Position numbers and translations under genes: made by a program
Assembly (NCBI RefSeq): GCF_034931405.1
Contig: NZ_JAYGHA010000029.1
Location: 1-64,000, forward strand
DNA: 64,000 nucleotides
Source of the DNA: RDYJ01 sp034931405
GTDB taxonomy: Bacteria; Cyanobacteriota; Cyanobacteriia; Cyanobacteriales; Nostocaceae
Direction: 5' to 3'
The notes under the pieces: generated by a model
Database searches by the model: none
What the model was told of the DNA's origin: nothing
The model's input: only the letters and a program-made list of their open reading frames with translations
Part shown: piece after piece, positions 51,859 through 59,741 of the stretch
Numbering within the stretch: the first letter of the stretch is position 1
How the letters are laid out: every line of letters begins with the position of its first letter

Positions 51859-52710
51859 TTAAAGTAAAAATTTTTCTATGGCGATCGCTACTCCATCATG
51901 TTCTACACTGGGGGCTACCCAATTAGCGATCGCCTGTACTGGTTCTGGTGCGCTACCCATAGCCACACCAATACCTGCATAATCTAGCATTTCCACATCA
52001 TTGAAGTTATCCCCAATAGTCATGACGTTATCGCTGGTTAATCCCAGCAATTCTTCGGCTAGGTAACTAACCGCAGTTCCTTTGTTAACATACGGATTAG
52101 CAGCTTCCAGGAAGGTGGCAACAGATGTTGTCATATACAGTTCGGATGGTGTGTATTGAAGGCGTAAACTACCCATAAGTTTTTGAATTAAATTCGCATC
52201 GTCGCACAAAGCTAGAATTTTAGTGGGTTGTTCATTAGTTAAGACTTGACGCAAATCACCAATAGGAATAGGTGTAACACCGCAGCGGATTCCATAACTT
52301 TCGGTTTCTGTGGTGATTTCCCGCACGTAAAGCTGATCATTGATGTAAAAATGGACAGAGAGTAAAGAACGTAATTCTGGCTGTTCAAAATAATCTAGTA
52401 GTTGATGGGTAATTTCTCTAGATACAGCTAAATGACGATGAATTTTTTGGTTCTTTGGATCTTGAATCCACGCTCCCTGATAGGCTACCAATGGTAGAGT
52501 AGACTTAATATCTTGATGAAATCGCCAAGCTGAACAATACATTCTCCCCGTGGCTATAGCTACTTTGATACCTTTGGCTTGGACTGCTGCAATAGCTTGC
52601 TTGACAGTTTCACTCACTTGGTTGTCATGTCCGGCAATAGTACCATCTATATCTAGTACCAGTAGCTTAATATCTTTTTGATCTTCTGTGTGATTGTTGA
52701 TAGATGCCAT
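51859..52710 (-). CDS. Cof-type HAD-IIB hydrolase
   Basis: A 283-aa phosphatase of the haloacid dehalogenase superfamily. Motif I is LLVLDIDGTIAG, motif II ATGRMYC, motif III/IV TIGDNFNDVEMLDYAG then IGVAMGSAPEPVQ. The cap is type IIB. I chose Met at 52710 (MASINNHTEDQKDIK), since motif I should be close to the start. Likely substrates are sugar phosphates or pyridoxal phosphate, as for Cof-like enzymes. The stop abuts a mobile element. Confidence 0.88.
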   Translation of the reverse strand: MASINNHTEDQKDIKLLVLDIDGTIAGHDNQVSETVKQAIAAVQAKGIKVAIATGRMYCSAWRFHQDIKSTLPLVAYQGAWIQDPKNQKIHRHLAVSREITHQLLDYFEQPELRSLLSVHFYINDQLYVREITTETESYGIRCGVTPIPIGDLRQVLTNEQPTKILALCDDANLIQKLMGSLRLQYTPSELYMTTSVATFLEAANPYVNKGTAVSYLAEELLGLTSDNVMTIGDNFNDVEMLDYAGIGVAMGSAPEPVQAIANWVAPSVEHDGVAIAIEKFLL

Positions 52711-53121
52711 AAGGTCAGTAGATGCTGTGTGCATAAATTCCCAGCTTTGAAGTCCCAGTAAGAGAGTAACAGGGTTCAAGTCAATGAAGCACAAGATTTA
52801 TTGACCAAACCAGACCGCACTGTTAATCGCTGCTCCCTGTTCTTCTTGTTGTTTGTCTCATCTACACAGGAAAAACATATTTGACTATATATGATTTTCT
52901 GCGTAAATTCACTTGAAACCTATCATGCGCGGTAGTAATCTGTGTTCATGTCCAATTTACTAGGATTGAACAATTTTAAAGTTTCTGTAAATCTCATATT
53001 TCAGTGTAGACAAGGCTTTAAAGATAGATATATATATAAATCATCTCAGCAATTTCAGTTAAGCAAGCTTACTGAATATTCAGAGCAATAAATAAATACA
53101 TTCAATCAAGAGCAAATTACC
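52711..53121. other. Intergenic region upstream of PEP-CTERM gene
   Basis: 411 bp. AT-rich; a TATATATATAAAT stretch near 53029-53042 may be promoter-like. No gene or RNA seen. Confidence 0.4.
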
Positions 53122-53937
53122 ATGAAATCTCAAAACATTTTTTTAACCGCTGGTTTACTACTTGGTTCATTTTTAGCAATGACTACTACTGCTCAAGCTG
53201 CAAGTTTTACAACCAACTTTACCCCCAACAATCCTGATCCTAAATCAGATATTTTGTTACAGTCAATTACACAGAACGGCAAGACAATCAGTAACTTTTC
53301 CTTCCTTAAAAGTGCTGATATAATTTACAACTCACCTAAGTCTATTGGCATTAATAACACTGGCGCTGCTAGTACAGATAAGGGCGATAAGGCATCTAAG
53401 CCTAGTTACGGTGTTGGACCTAAAGAAGATCCCACAGGTGCTGACATTGCTGCATACTTGGGTAACAATAACTTAAACAATATTATTGATACTGAAGACA
53501 CGGGTAGTTTTAACATTAACGTATTCTTCGATAGCCTGATTCAAGCAGATAACTCTGGATTAGATAGCTTGTTTTTCTGGGAACGGGGTAGGAATAGTGA
53601 TTTACAAATTCAAGCCCTAGATACTGCTGGTAATTTAATTGGTAATGCGTTAACATTATTACGCAGTCAACAAGGAAATGCTGGCTTCAGGATTGATACT
53701 ACAGAAATTAGTGGTTCTCAAGCGGTAGGTACTTGGGGTGTGAATTTGAACCAGTTGGGAGTGACTGGCTTAAGAGGTCTGAAATTAACATCTCATGCTA
53801 GTTTCAATGGACCTGATTTCAAAGTTGTCGCTAGAAAAACTCCAGAACCTGGTGTCATCATTGGTTTAGGTACAGTAGCAACTCTTGCTTTCTTACGTCG
53901 TCGTGTGAATAAAGCTGTTTTAAATTCTGCTAATTAA
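53122..53937 (+). CDS. PEP-CTERM sorting domain protein
   Basis: A 271-aa exported protein. The signal peptide is NIFLTAGLLLGSFLAMTTTA with cleavage after AQA. The mature part is a beta-rich domain (SFTTNFTPNNPDPKSDILLQ, FLKSADIIYNSPKSIGI). The C-terminus is a PEP-CTERM sorting signal: TPEPGVIIGLGTVATLAFL then RRR, that is Pro-Glu-Pro, a hydrophobic helix and basic end. The protein should be processed by exosortase and sent to the extracellular matrix. There are few Cys. A terminator-like hairpin follows the gene. Function of the passenger is unknown. Confidence 0.9.
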   Translation: MKSQNIFLTAGLLLGSFLAMTTTAQAASFTTNFTPNNPDPKSDILLQSITQNGKTISNFSFLKSADIIYNSPKSIGINNTGAASTDKGDKASKPSYGVGPKEDPTGADIAAYLGNNNLNNIIDTEDTGSFNINVFFDSLIQADNSGLDSLFFWERGRNSDLQIQALDTAGNLIGNALTLLRSQQGNAGFRIDTTEISGSQAVGTWGVNLNQLGVTGLRGLKLTSHASFNGPDFKVVARKTPEPGVIIGLGTVATLAFLRRRVNKAVLNSAN

Positions 53938-53997
53938 TATTGACGAGACGTAAGTCAATTATTTAGCTGGTAACATTTTATCAGTAAAAATCTCTCA

Positions 53998-54027
53998 AGC
54001 TCCCTTTTTTACGGGGGCTACTTTTTG
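53998..54027 (+). terminator. Probable terminator of PEP-CTERM gene
   Basis: AGCTCCC pairs with GGGGGCT (one G-T pair) around TTTTTTAC and runs into ACTTTTT. Confidence 0.55.
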
Positions 54028-54089
54028 TATCAACCTGTCACCCACTAGAGATTGTGTAGCGATGGAGAGGATCTGTCTAAAATAGAGTT

Positions 54090-57050
54090 GTGTTCCCAAC
54101 TTTGGTTAATCAGGTGATTTCTAATTCTCCACCCGCAACAATTCCCACCATCATCCTTGTAGATGGACACTCTTTAGCTTTTCGTTCCTACTTCGCTTTT
54201 GCTAAAGGTAGAGATGGCGGACTTCGTACAAAAACAGGTATTCCTACCAGTGTTTGTTTTGGCTTTATTAAATGTTTATTAGAGGTAATGAAAAGCGAAC
54301 AACCACAAGCGATGGCTGTAGCATTTGATTTAGGTTTACCTACTTTTCGCCATGAAGCGGATGATACTTATAAAGCAGGACGTGTAGAAACACCAGAAGA
54401 TTTTATTCCCGATTTAGAAAACCTGAATCAATTATTGAGAGGTTTAAATTTACCGATTTTTACAGCACCTGGTTATGAAGCGGATGATGTTTTAGGAACT
54501 TTAGCACAACAAGCGTCTGCGGCTGGTTATCGCGTAAAAATTCTATCAGGAGATAGAGATTTATTCCAACTAATTGATGAAAGAAAAGGAATTACAGTTT
54601 TAAATTTTAGTCCTGAAGCTTTAAAACGTTCTGCAAATAGTATCACCGAATTTTACCCAGAACAAGTTAAGGAAAGATTAGGCGTATTACCTACACAAAT
54701 TGTAGATTTTAAAGCTCTTTGTGGTGATAAATCAGATAATATTCCTGGAGTTAGAGGAATTGGTGAAAAGACCGCAGTACAACTGCTAAATACTTATAAT
54801 TCTCTGGATGGGATTTATGCAAAATTAGATGAAATTAAAGGCGCAACTCAGAAAAAATTAATTGAGGGTAAAGAAGATGCAATCCATTCTCAATATTTAG
54901 CGCAGATAGTTGTCGATGTACCTATAGAAGTTAATTTAGAAGATTGTCAATTAACAGGTTTTGACACTAACAATTTAATCCCGATTTTAGAGAAATTAGA
55001 ATTTAAAAAGTTTTTAGAACAAATCAACCAACTGCAAGAGAAATTTGGGGGAAAAGTTCCAGAAACCAAAGTAGAGAAAGTCACTAACATTGAAGATGAT
55101 GATGATTTATGGTTTTTTAGTGCTGAAGATACAGCTAAGGCTGAAAAATTACCTGATTCATCAATTCAAATACGCATTATTGATACATCAGAAAAATTAC
55201 AAGAATTAGTTAGCATTCTCCAAAAATGTACTAACCCAGAAAAACCCGTTGCTTGGGATACAGAAACCACAGCTTTAGAACCTAGAGATGCAGCTTTAGT
55301 TGGAATTGGTTGCTGTTGGGGAATAGAACCTGATGACGCTGCTTATATTCCTCTAAATCATAAAAATGGCAATAACTTAAATCAAGAGTTGGTTTTAACA
55401 GCACTGCGGCCAATTTTAGAAAGTGTAGATTATCCAAAAACTTTCCAGAATGCTAAATTTGACAGATTAATTTTCAAATGTCAGGGAATTAATTTGGCTG
55501 GAGTGGTATTTGATACGATGTTAGCAAGTTATTTAATTAATCCAGATACTACCCACAATTTAAGTGATTTATCTTTAAGACATTTAGGATTACAGCTAAC
55601 TGAATATAATGATATTGTTGCCAAAACTGGTAAAAAAGAACCACAAAAAACTATTGCTGACATTGGAATTAATACAGTAGCATATTATTGTGGTACTCAA
55701 GTTTATGCCACATTTCAATTAGTTAAAAAATTACGTGCTGAATTAGAAAAAACACCAGATTTAGCTAAATTATTAGTGGAAGTAGAACAACCACTAGAAG
55801 CAGTGTTAGCGGAAATGGAATATACAGGAGTGAGAATTAATTCCGGTTATCTGCAAGAATTATCTCAGCAGTTAGAATCTGAATTAGCGAAATTAGAAAT
55901 ACAAGCAACGGAAATTGCCGGAGAAACATTCAATTTAGGTTCTCCCAAACAATTGAGTTATATTTTGTTTGAAAAACTGGGTTTAAGTACCAAACATTCC
56001 CGCAAAATTCAAACTGGGTTTTCTACCGATGCTGCAACTTTAGAAAAACTCCAAGAAATTGATAATACTGGTTTTGTGGATGCAATTATTGAATATCGGA
56101 CTTTATCAAAATTAAAGTCTACCTATGTGGATGCTTTACCAGCGTTGGTACATCCCCAAAGTCAACGCTTACATACTGATTTTAACCAAACAGCAACTTC
56201 TACAGGTAGGTTATCTTCTTCTAATCCTAATTTGCAAAATATTCCCATTCGTACTGCTTTTAGCAGACAAATTAGAAAAGCGTTTTTACCTGAGTCTGGT
56301 TGGTTGATGGTAGCTGCTGACTATTCACAAATTGAGTTAAGAATTTTGGCGCATTTGAGTCAAGAACCTATATTACTAAAAGCATATCAGCAAAATGAAG
56401 ATATTCACACAGTTACAGCAAAATTGGTGTTTGAAAAAGATGAAGTGACATCAGAAGAAAGACGCTTTGCGAAAACGATTAATTTTGGTGTAATTTATGG
56501 AATGGGTTCGCTCAAGTTTGCGCGTTCAACGGGTGTAGATAAAGCTAATGCGAATGAATTTATTAAGCGATTTAATGAACGATATCCCCTAGTGTTTAAA
56601 TATTTGGAGACTGTGAAAAAACAAGCTATTTCTCAAGGTTATGTAGAAACAATTTTGGGAAGAAGACGTTATTTTGATTTCACAAATAAAAGCTTACAAG
56701 AATTAAGAGGAAAAAACTTAGAAGATATTAATTTGAGTAAATTAAAGAATTTAGGTCAGTATGATGCAGGGTTACTGCGTTCTGCTGCAAATGCACCAAT
56801 TCAAGGTTCGAGTGCGGATATTATTAAAATTGCGATGGTGCAATTACATGAGGTTTTAAAGAATTCTCAAAAAAATTATCAAGCGCGGTTGTTGTTACAA
56901 GTACATGATGAATTAGTGTTTGAAATTCCTCATCAAGAATGGTCAGAATTGCAAATACAAATCAAGTCAGTGATGGAAAATGCTGTGAGCTTAAGTGTTC
57001 CTTTAGTTGTAGATGTGCGTGCGGGTGATAATTGGATGGAGACGAAATAA
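54090..57050 (+). CDS. DNA polymerase I (PolA) with altered Exo III motif
   Basis: A 986-aa DNA polymerase I. It starts with GTG at 54090. The 5' nuclease domain (about 18-320: ILVDGHSLAFRSYFAFAKG, GYEADDVLGTL, GDRDLFQL, CGDKSDNIPGVRGIGEKTA), 3'-5' exonuclease-like domain (about 365-575) and polymerase domain (about 600-986: DYSQIELRILAHLSQ, RRFAKTINFGVIYGMGSL, LLQVHDELVFEIP) are all present. In the exonuclease domain Exo I (D390, E392 in WDTETTAL) and Exo II (D458 in FQNAKFDRLI) are intact, but Exo III reads YYCGTQVYATFQL with Gln537 at the site of the metal-binding Asp. It is followed by a hydrolase 15 bp downstream. Confidence 0.95.
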   Translation: MFPTLVNQVISNSPPATIPTIILVDGHSLAFRSYFAFAKGRDGGLRTKTGIPTSVCFGFIKCLLEVMKSEQPQAMAVAFDLGLPTFRHEADDTYKAGRVETPEDFIPDLENLNQLLRGLNLPIFTAPGYEADDVLGTLAQQASAAGYRVKILSGDRDLFQLIDERKGITVLNFSPEALKRSANSITEFYPEQVKERLGVLPTQIVDFKALCGDKSDNIPGVRGIGEKTAVQLLNTYNSLDGIYAKLDEIKGATQKKLIEGKEDAIHSQYLAQIVVDVPIEVNLEDCQLTGFDTNNLIPILEKLEFKKFLEQINQLQEKFGGKVPETKVEKVTNIEDDDDLWFFSAEDTAKAEKLPDSSIQIRIIDTSEKLQELVSILQKCTNPEKPVAWDTETTALEPRDAALVGIGCCWGIEPDDAAYIPLNHKNGNNLNQELVLTALRPILESVDYPKTFQNAKFDRLIFKCQGINLAGVVFDTMLASYLINPDTTHNLSDLSLRHLGLQLTEYNDIVAKTGKKEPQKTIADIGINTVAYYCGTQVYATFQLVKKLRAELEKTPDLAKLLVEVEQPLEAVLAEMEYTGVRINSGYLQELSQQLESELAKLEIQATEIAGETFNLGSPKQLSYILFEKLGLSTKHSRKIQTGFSTDAATLEKLQEIDNTGFVDAIIEYRTLSKLKSTYVDALPALVHPQSQRLHTDFNQTATSTGRLSSSNPNLQNIPIRTAFSRQIRKAFLPESGWLMVAADYSQIELRILAHLSQEPILLKAYQQNEDIHTVTAKLVFEKDEVTSEERRFAKTINFGVIYGMGSLKFARSTGVDKANANEFIKRFNERYPLVFKYLETVKKQAISQGYVETILGRRRYFDFTNKSLQELRGKNLEDINLSKLKNLGQYDAGLLRSAANAPIQGSSADIIKIAMVQLHEVLKNSQKNYQARLLLQVHDELVFEIPHQEWSELQIQIKSVMENAVSLSVPLVVDVRAGDNWMETK

Positions 57051-57065
57051 GACAATGTTGATATT

Positions 57066-58028
57066 ATGACTATTTATGGTGCTGATCCGATTAATTTTGA
57101 GGGTGTAAATGGCGATCGCTATTGGTTTCATGAACCATTTTCTTACACTGATGTAGGTGATATTGATGAAAGATTAAGCGGTTTTCCCGTGGCTGTGTTT
57201 CTTCCCAGTCATCGACCTGTACAAGATACACCTCTAGTAATCGGTTTACAAGGAATGTGTGCGCCCTATCGCTGGAATAATTTTATTATCCCCACGCTGA
57301 CACAGATGGGTATTGCTGTCGCTCTATTTGATACGCCCTTTGCAGGTGAACGCAGTTTGGTAAGAACATTTACAGCAATGGTAGAAAATGAAATTAAGCC
57401 TTTAGTTGATCGGGGTATTTCATTTGATACGGAACTATTATCAAAAATATTTCAGCAGACTGCGGTAGATATTACCAAAATTCATCAATTTTGCCAGGAA
57501 AAATACGGTATTAGTAATCGTTTAGGCTTGTTTGGTGTGAGTATGGGGGTTTTATTTAGTTCATACACTTTTACTGCTCATGGAATTGGCGAACGATTAT
57601 TAGGTACAATTGGTCATGCTGATCTTTCAACTTTTGCTAATAGTTGGGGACGAGGGATTTTACCAGATTTAGCAGCTTCACCTCTGGGAACTTTAGCAGA
57701 AATTATGTTAGGAAAAATGCAACCACAATTAAAACCTGTGATACAAATGCTGAAATTAGCGAACAATTTAAAATATCCTGATAACTATGCTCAAATTTGC
57801 AACCCGATGACCTATATTGAGCAAGTACAGTTACCGCGAAGAGTGAGATTTTTAGTAGGTGCTAATGACCCGATTGTCAAAGTTAAAAATGCTCAAGCTT
57901 GCGCTCAATGTTTCCCTGATGGTGATTGTTATGTAGTTCCCGGATTAGGACATGGAAGCAGAAAATTTGGTCCGTCATTTGTTGATCATGTACGTTATTT
58001 TTTGAGTACGCAGTTAGGTGATTGGTAA
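57066..58028 (+). CDS. Alpha/beta hydrolase
   Basis: A 320-aa alpha/beta hydrolase fold protein. The nucleophile elbow is GVSMGVLFSSYTF with Ser in G-x-S-x-G; the oxyanion region is VIGLQGMCAPYRWNNFI; acid and His are in VGANDPIVKVKNA (Asp) and GLGHGSRKFGPSF (His). The GDIDERLSGFPVAVFLP stretch precedes the fold. Substrate unknown. It starts 15 bp after polA and is probably co-transcribed. Confidence 0.82.
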   Translation: MTIYGADPINFEGVNGDRYWFHEPFSYTDVGDIDERLSGFPVAVFLPSHRPVQDTPLVIGLQGMCAPYRWNNFIIPTLTQMGIAVALFDTPFAGERSLVRTFTAMVENEIKPLVDRGISFDTELLSKIFQQTAVDITKIHQFCQEKYGISNRLGLFGVSMGVLFSSYTFTAHGIGERLLGTIGHADLSTFANSWGRGILPDLAASPLGTLAEIMLGKMQPQLKPVIQMLKLANNLKYPDNYAQICNPMTYIEQVQLPRRVRFLVGANDPIVKVKNAQACAQCFPDGDCYVVPGLGHGSRKFGPSFVDHVRYFLSTQLGDW

Positions 58029-58067
58029 GATAAAACTTTTATTTGGTGCAAAGAAGGAAAATCAATT

Positions 58068-58200
58068 TAAGCCGACTCATTTTTTTGAATTGCTGTTTGA
58101 ATTTCTTCAGGATGTGCATTTGCATAAGCCCAAGTATTGACTAAATCAGCAGCAGTTAAATGAGGATAATCATCTAAAAAAGGAAAATAAGAGTTTTTAC
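58068..58200 (-). pseudogene. DUF433 antitoxin C-terminal stump
   Basis: The minus-strand frame reads NSYFPFLDDYPHLTAADLVN then TWAYANAHPEEIQTAIQKNE and stop. This is the end of a DUF433 domain. The N-terminal part is missing and no toxin partner follows. Confidence 0.7.
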
Positions 58201-58201
58201 T

Positions 58202-58420
58202 TCACAGGTTTTCTGGATCTAATTCTAAAGTTTTACCTGCTTGATCTTCTGCTAATGCTGCTGTTGCAAGTTGAGCAAGTACATCATGAGATTTTGCAAA
58301 TGTTTGATCCCATTGGCTTTCGTCTTCTATTTCTTCGAGGATGAGTAAGGCAATTCTATCTTGTTCGGTTTCAGGAAGTTGTTTTATTTGTGCGATCGCT
58401 TTTTCTAGTAATTGAGTCAT
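58202..58420 (-). CDS. Small antitoxin-like protein, paralog of 58935
   Basis: A 72-aa helical protein. Its first 24 residues (MTQLLEKAIAQIKQLPETEQ, DRIA) are almost the same as those of the PemK-type antitoxin at 58935 (MTKLLEQAIAQIKQLPETEQ), but the rest (KSHDVLAQLATAALAEDQAG) differs. It is a relative of the small antitoxins that pair with PemK/MazF or RelE toxins. A truncated DUF433 fragment follows instead of a toxin. Probably an orphan antitoxin. Confidence 0.75.
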   Translation of the reverse strand: MTQLLEKAIAQIKQLPETEQDRIALLILEEIEDESQWDQTFAKSHDVLAQLATAALAEDQAGKTLELDPENL

Positions 58421-58526
58421 AGCTGTTAAGCTGTTGTGATTAGGTGATGTTTATTATTGTACTTTAGTTAAAGGTTGTTGGGTGTTGTATATATAGTATC
58501 GAAATTTGCATACAAAAGGGAGAAAA

Positions 58527-58551
58527 CTCGGTTCAATTCCGAGGCAGTCCA
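58527..58551 (+). other. tRNA 3'-end-like fragment (T arm and acceptor strand)
   Basis: CTCGG-TTCAATT-CCGAG is a perfect 5-bp T stem with the consensus T-loop (T54 T55 C56 A57 A58). It is followed by seven bases GCAGTCC and an A. No D arm, anticodon arm or matching 5' strand (GGACTGC) is present nearby, so it is a fragment, not a working tRNA. Such tails mark integration sites. Confidence 0.4.
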
Positions 58552-58599
58552 TTTACATTTTGCGTATTTGCTTGGGAAAAACCCTAAACTCTCATTTTA

Positions 58600-58938
58600 T
58601 TACCCATCCAACTCAGCCAAAGATATTTTCACACAATTACAAACACCCAGCCAATCACGCTCTGACAAATGACCAATTAAAATCAAATTGGCTGAAGGTG
58701 GAAGAGTAACAATATAACTGCGAAAAATAGAAGCAACCCGCAAACCTGCATCTGACCAATCTTGAAGTATATAATCAGTAACACCTAATGCTTTTGTTTG
58801 AGTGGTGATTAATCCAATGATGACATCAGGACGGTTTGCATGATAAATTGCAGATGACAAAACTACAGCCGGACGGCGTTTAATACCTGTAACACCAGGA
58901 AAATCAACCGTTACCACATCACCAGAATTAAATATCAC
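58600..58938 (-). CDS. PemK/MazF-like toxin
   Basis: A 112-aa toxin of the PemK/MazF-like fold. Marks: MIFNSGDVVTVDFPGVTGIK, RRPAVVLSSAIYHANRPDVI, IGLITTQ, VASIFRSYIVTLP and LIGHLSERDWLGVCN. It is compact with no insert, unlike the toxin at 133-573. Overlaps the upstream antitoxin by 4 bp. RNase activity is expected from the family. Confidence 0.85.
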   Translation of the reverse strand: MIFNSGDVVTVDFPGVTGIKRRPAVVLSSAIYHANRPDVIIGLITTQTKALGVTDYILQDWSDAGLRVASIFRSYIVTLPPSANLILIGHLSERDWLGVCNCVKISLAELDG

Positions 58939-59168
58939 TTTGCTATTTCCTCACTTTCTGGAAATATCGAAGCAGCATATTGTAAAGAAAAAGATGTGAG
59001 TTCAAGTTGGTCTTCTTCTGTCCAAGTATCACTTTCATCAATAATAGATAAACTTTCCTCAACTAAATTAGTTTCTAATGCTTTGAGGATGAGTCTAGCA
59101 ATTATATCTTGTTCAGTTTCAGGAAGTTGCTTTATTTGTGCGATCGCTTGTTCAAGTAACTTAGTCAT
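58935..59168 (-). CDS. Antitoxin of PemK-like pair
   Basis: A 77-aa helical antitoxin (MTKLLEQAIAQIKQLPETEQ, DIIARLILKALETNLVEESL, DTWTEEDQLELTSFSLQYAA). I chose the Met at 59168; four codons further upstream are open. It shares its N-terminal helix with the 58202 protein. Confidence 0.82.
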   Translation of the reverse strand: MTKLLEQAIAQIKQLPETEQDIIARLILKALETNLVEESLSIIDESDTWTEEDQLELTSFSLQYAASIFPESEEIAK

Positions 59169-59212
59169 AGCTTTCACCATTAATCATTATCTATTTTACT
59201 GGATATTCAGAT

Positions 59213-59259
59213 CCAGGGAATAAATTCCCTAAAAGCAAAAGTCGGTTAAAACCGACTCA
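59213..59259 (-). repeat. Double-hairpin dispersed repeat, copy 2 (inverted)
   Basis: AGGGAATAAATTCCCT and AGTCGGTTAAAACCGACT palindromes joined by AAAAGCAAA are the reverse complement of 30160-30210, apart from a 3-base (ACA/GAC) difference. The neighbouring CTCTGCG repeats are also shared in part. Confidence 0.8.
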
Positions 59260-59281
59260 CAAAAAAAACTCTTTTCCTCCT

Positions 59282-59306
59282 CTCTGCGCCTCTGCGCCTC
59301 TGCGTG
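59282..59306. repeat. CTCTGCG tandem repeat
   Basis: CTCTGCGCCTCTGCGCCTCT repeated heptamer/nonamer text. Related sequences occur at about 6737, 40118 and 42588. Confidence 0.6.
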
Positions 59307-59315
59307 AGAAAACTC

Positions 59316-59585
59316 CTAAAAATCCTCATCATCAATGAAAAATTCTGCCTCCTCATCAACCCTAGATTTCGACTCACCCAAACCCCAAAGAGGCTGTAAA
59401 ATTGCCATACCAATCAAACCCACAGCCACCCAAAAAGCCAACATCAAACCAAAGGGAATTTGAATTGATTGAAAAACCAAAAACCGTAAAGAAACAGGCG
59501 TAGCATTCTGCACCGAAATCAGTGCGATCGCCAACACCCAACCAGCTATAACTATAGATATAAATAAATTCACAAAATTTTTCAT
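59316..59585 (-). CDS. LapA/DUF1049 family membrane protein
   Basis: An 89-aa membrane protein. Two helices (LFISIVIAGWVLAIALISVQ and FGLMLAFWVAVGLIGMAIL) with NATPVSLRFLVFQSIQIPFG between them are the lipopolysaccharide assembly protein A (DUF1049) pattern. The C-terminal acidic tail is EEAEFFIDDEDF. A role in envelope assembly is known from other bacteria only. Confidence 0.85.
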   Translation of the reverse strand: MKNFVNLFISIVIAGWVLAIALISVQNATPVSLRFLVFQSIQIPFGLMLAFWVAVGLIGMAILQPLWGLGESKSRVDEEAEFFIDDEDF

Positions 59586-59599
59586 AATTTTATATATAA

Positions 59600-59740
59600 A
59601 AATTTAGGAGTCAGGAGAATTTAGAATTTAGAATTTAGAATGAAGAATTTAGGAGTCAGGAGGTAGGGGAAGAAAAGATTTTTACCAATGCTCATTCTAC
59701 ATTCTACATTCTACATTCTTCATTCTAAATTCCCCAGTCA
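59600..59740. repeat. STRR heptamers GAATTTA and CATTCTA
   Basis: GAATTTA/AGAATTT units at 59612-59648 and CATTCTA/CATTCTT units at 59693-59727 face each other and could pair, with GAGTCAGGAG text repeated twice (59612 and 59651). The array lies after the phosphohexomutase gene. Confidence 0.75.
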
Positions 59741-59741
59741 C

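Noticed and set aside
58475..58709. Two overlapping frames on the plus strand at the tRNA-like tail
   Set aside because: They run antisense into the PemK-like toxin gene and have no motifs.
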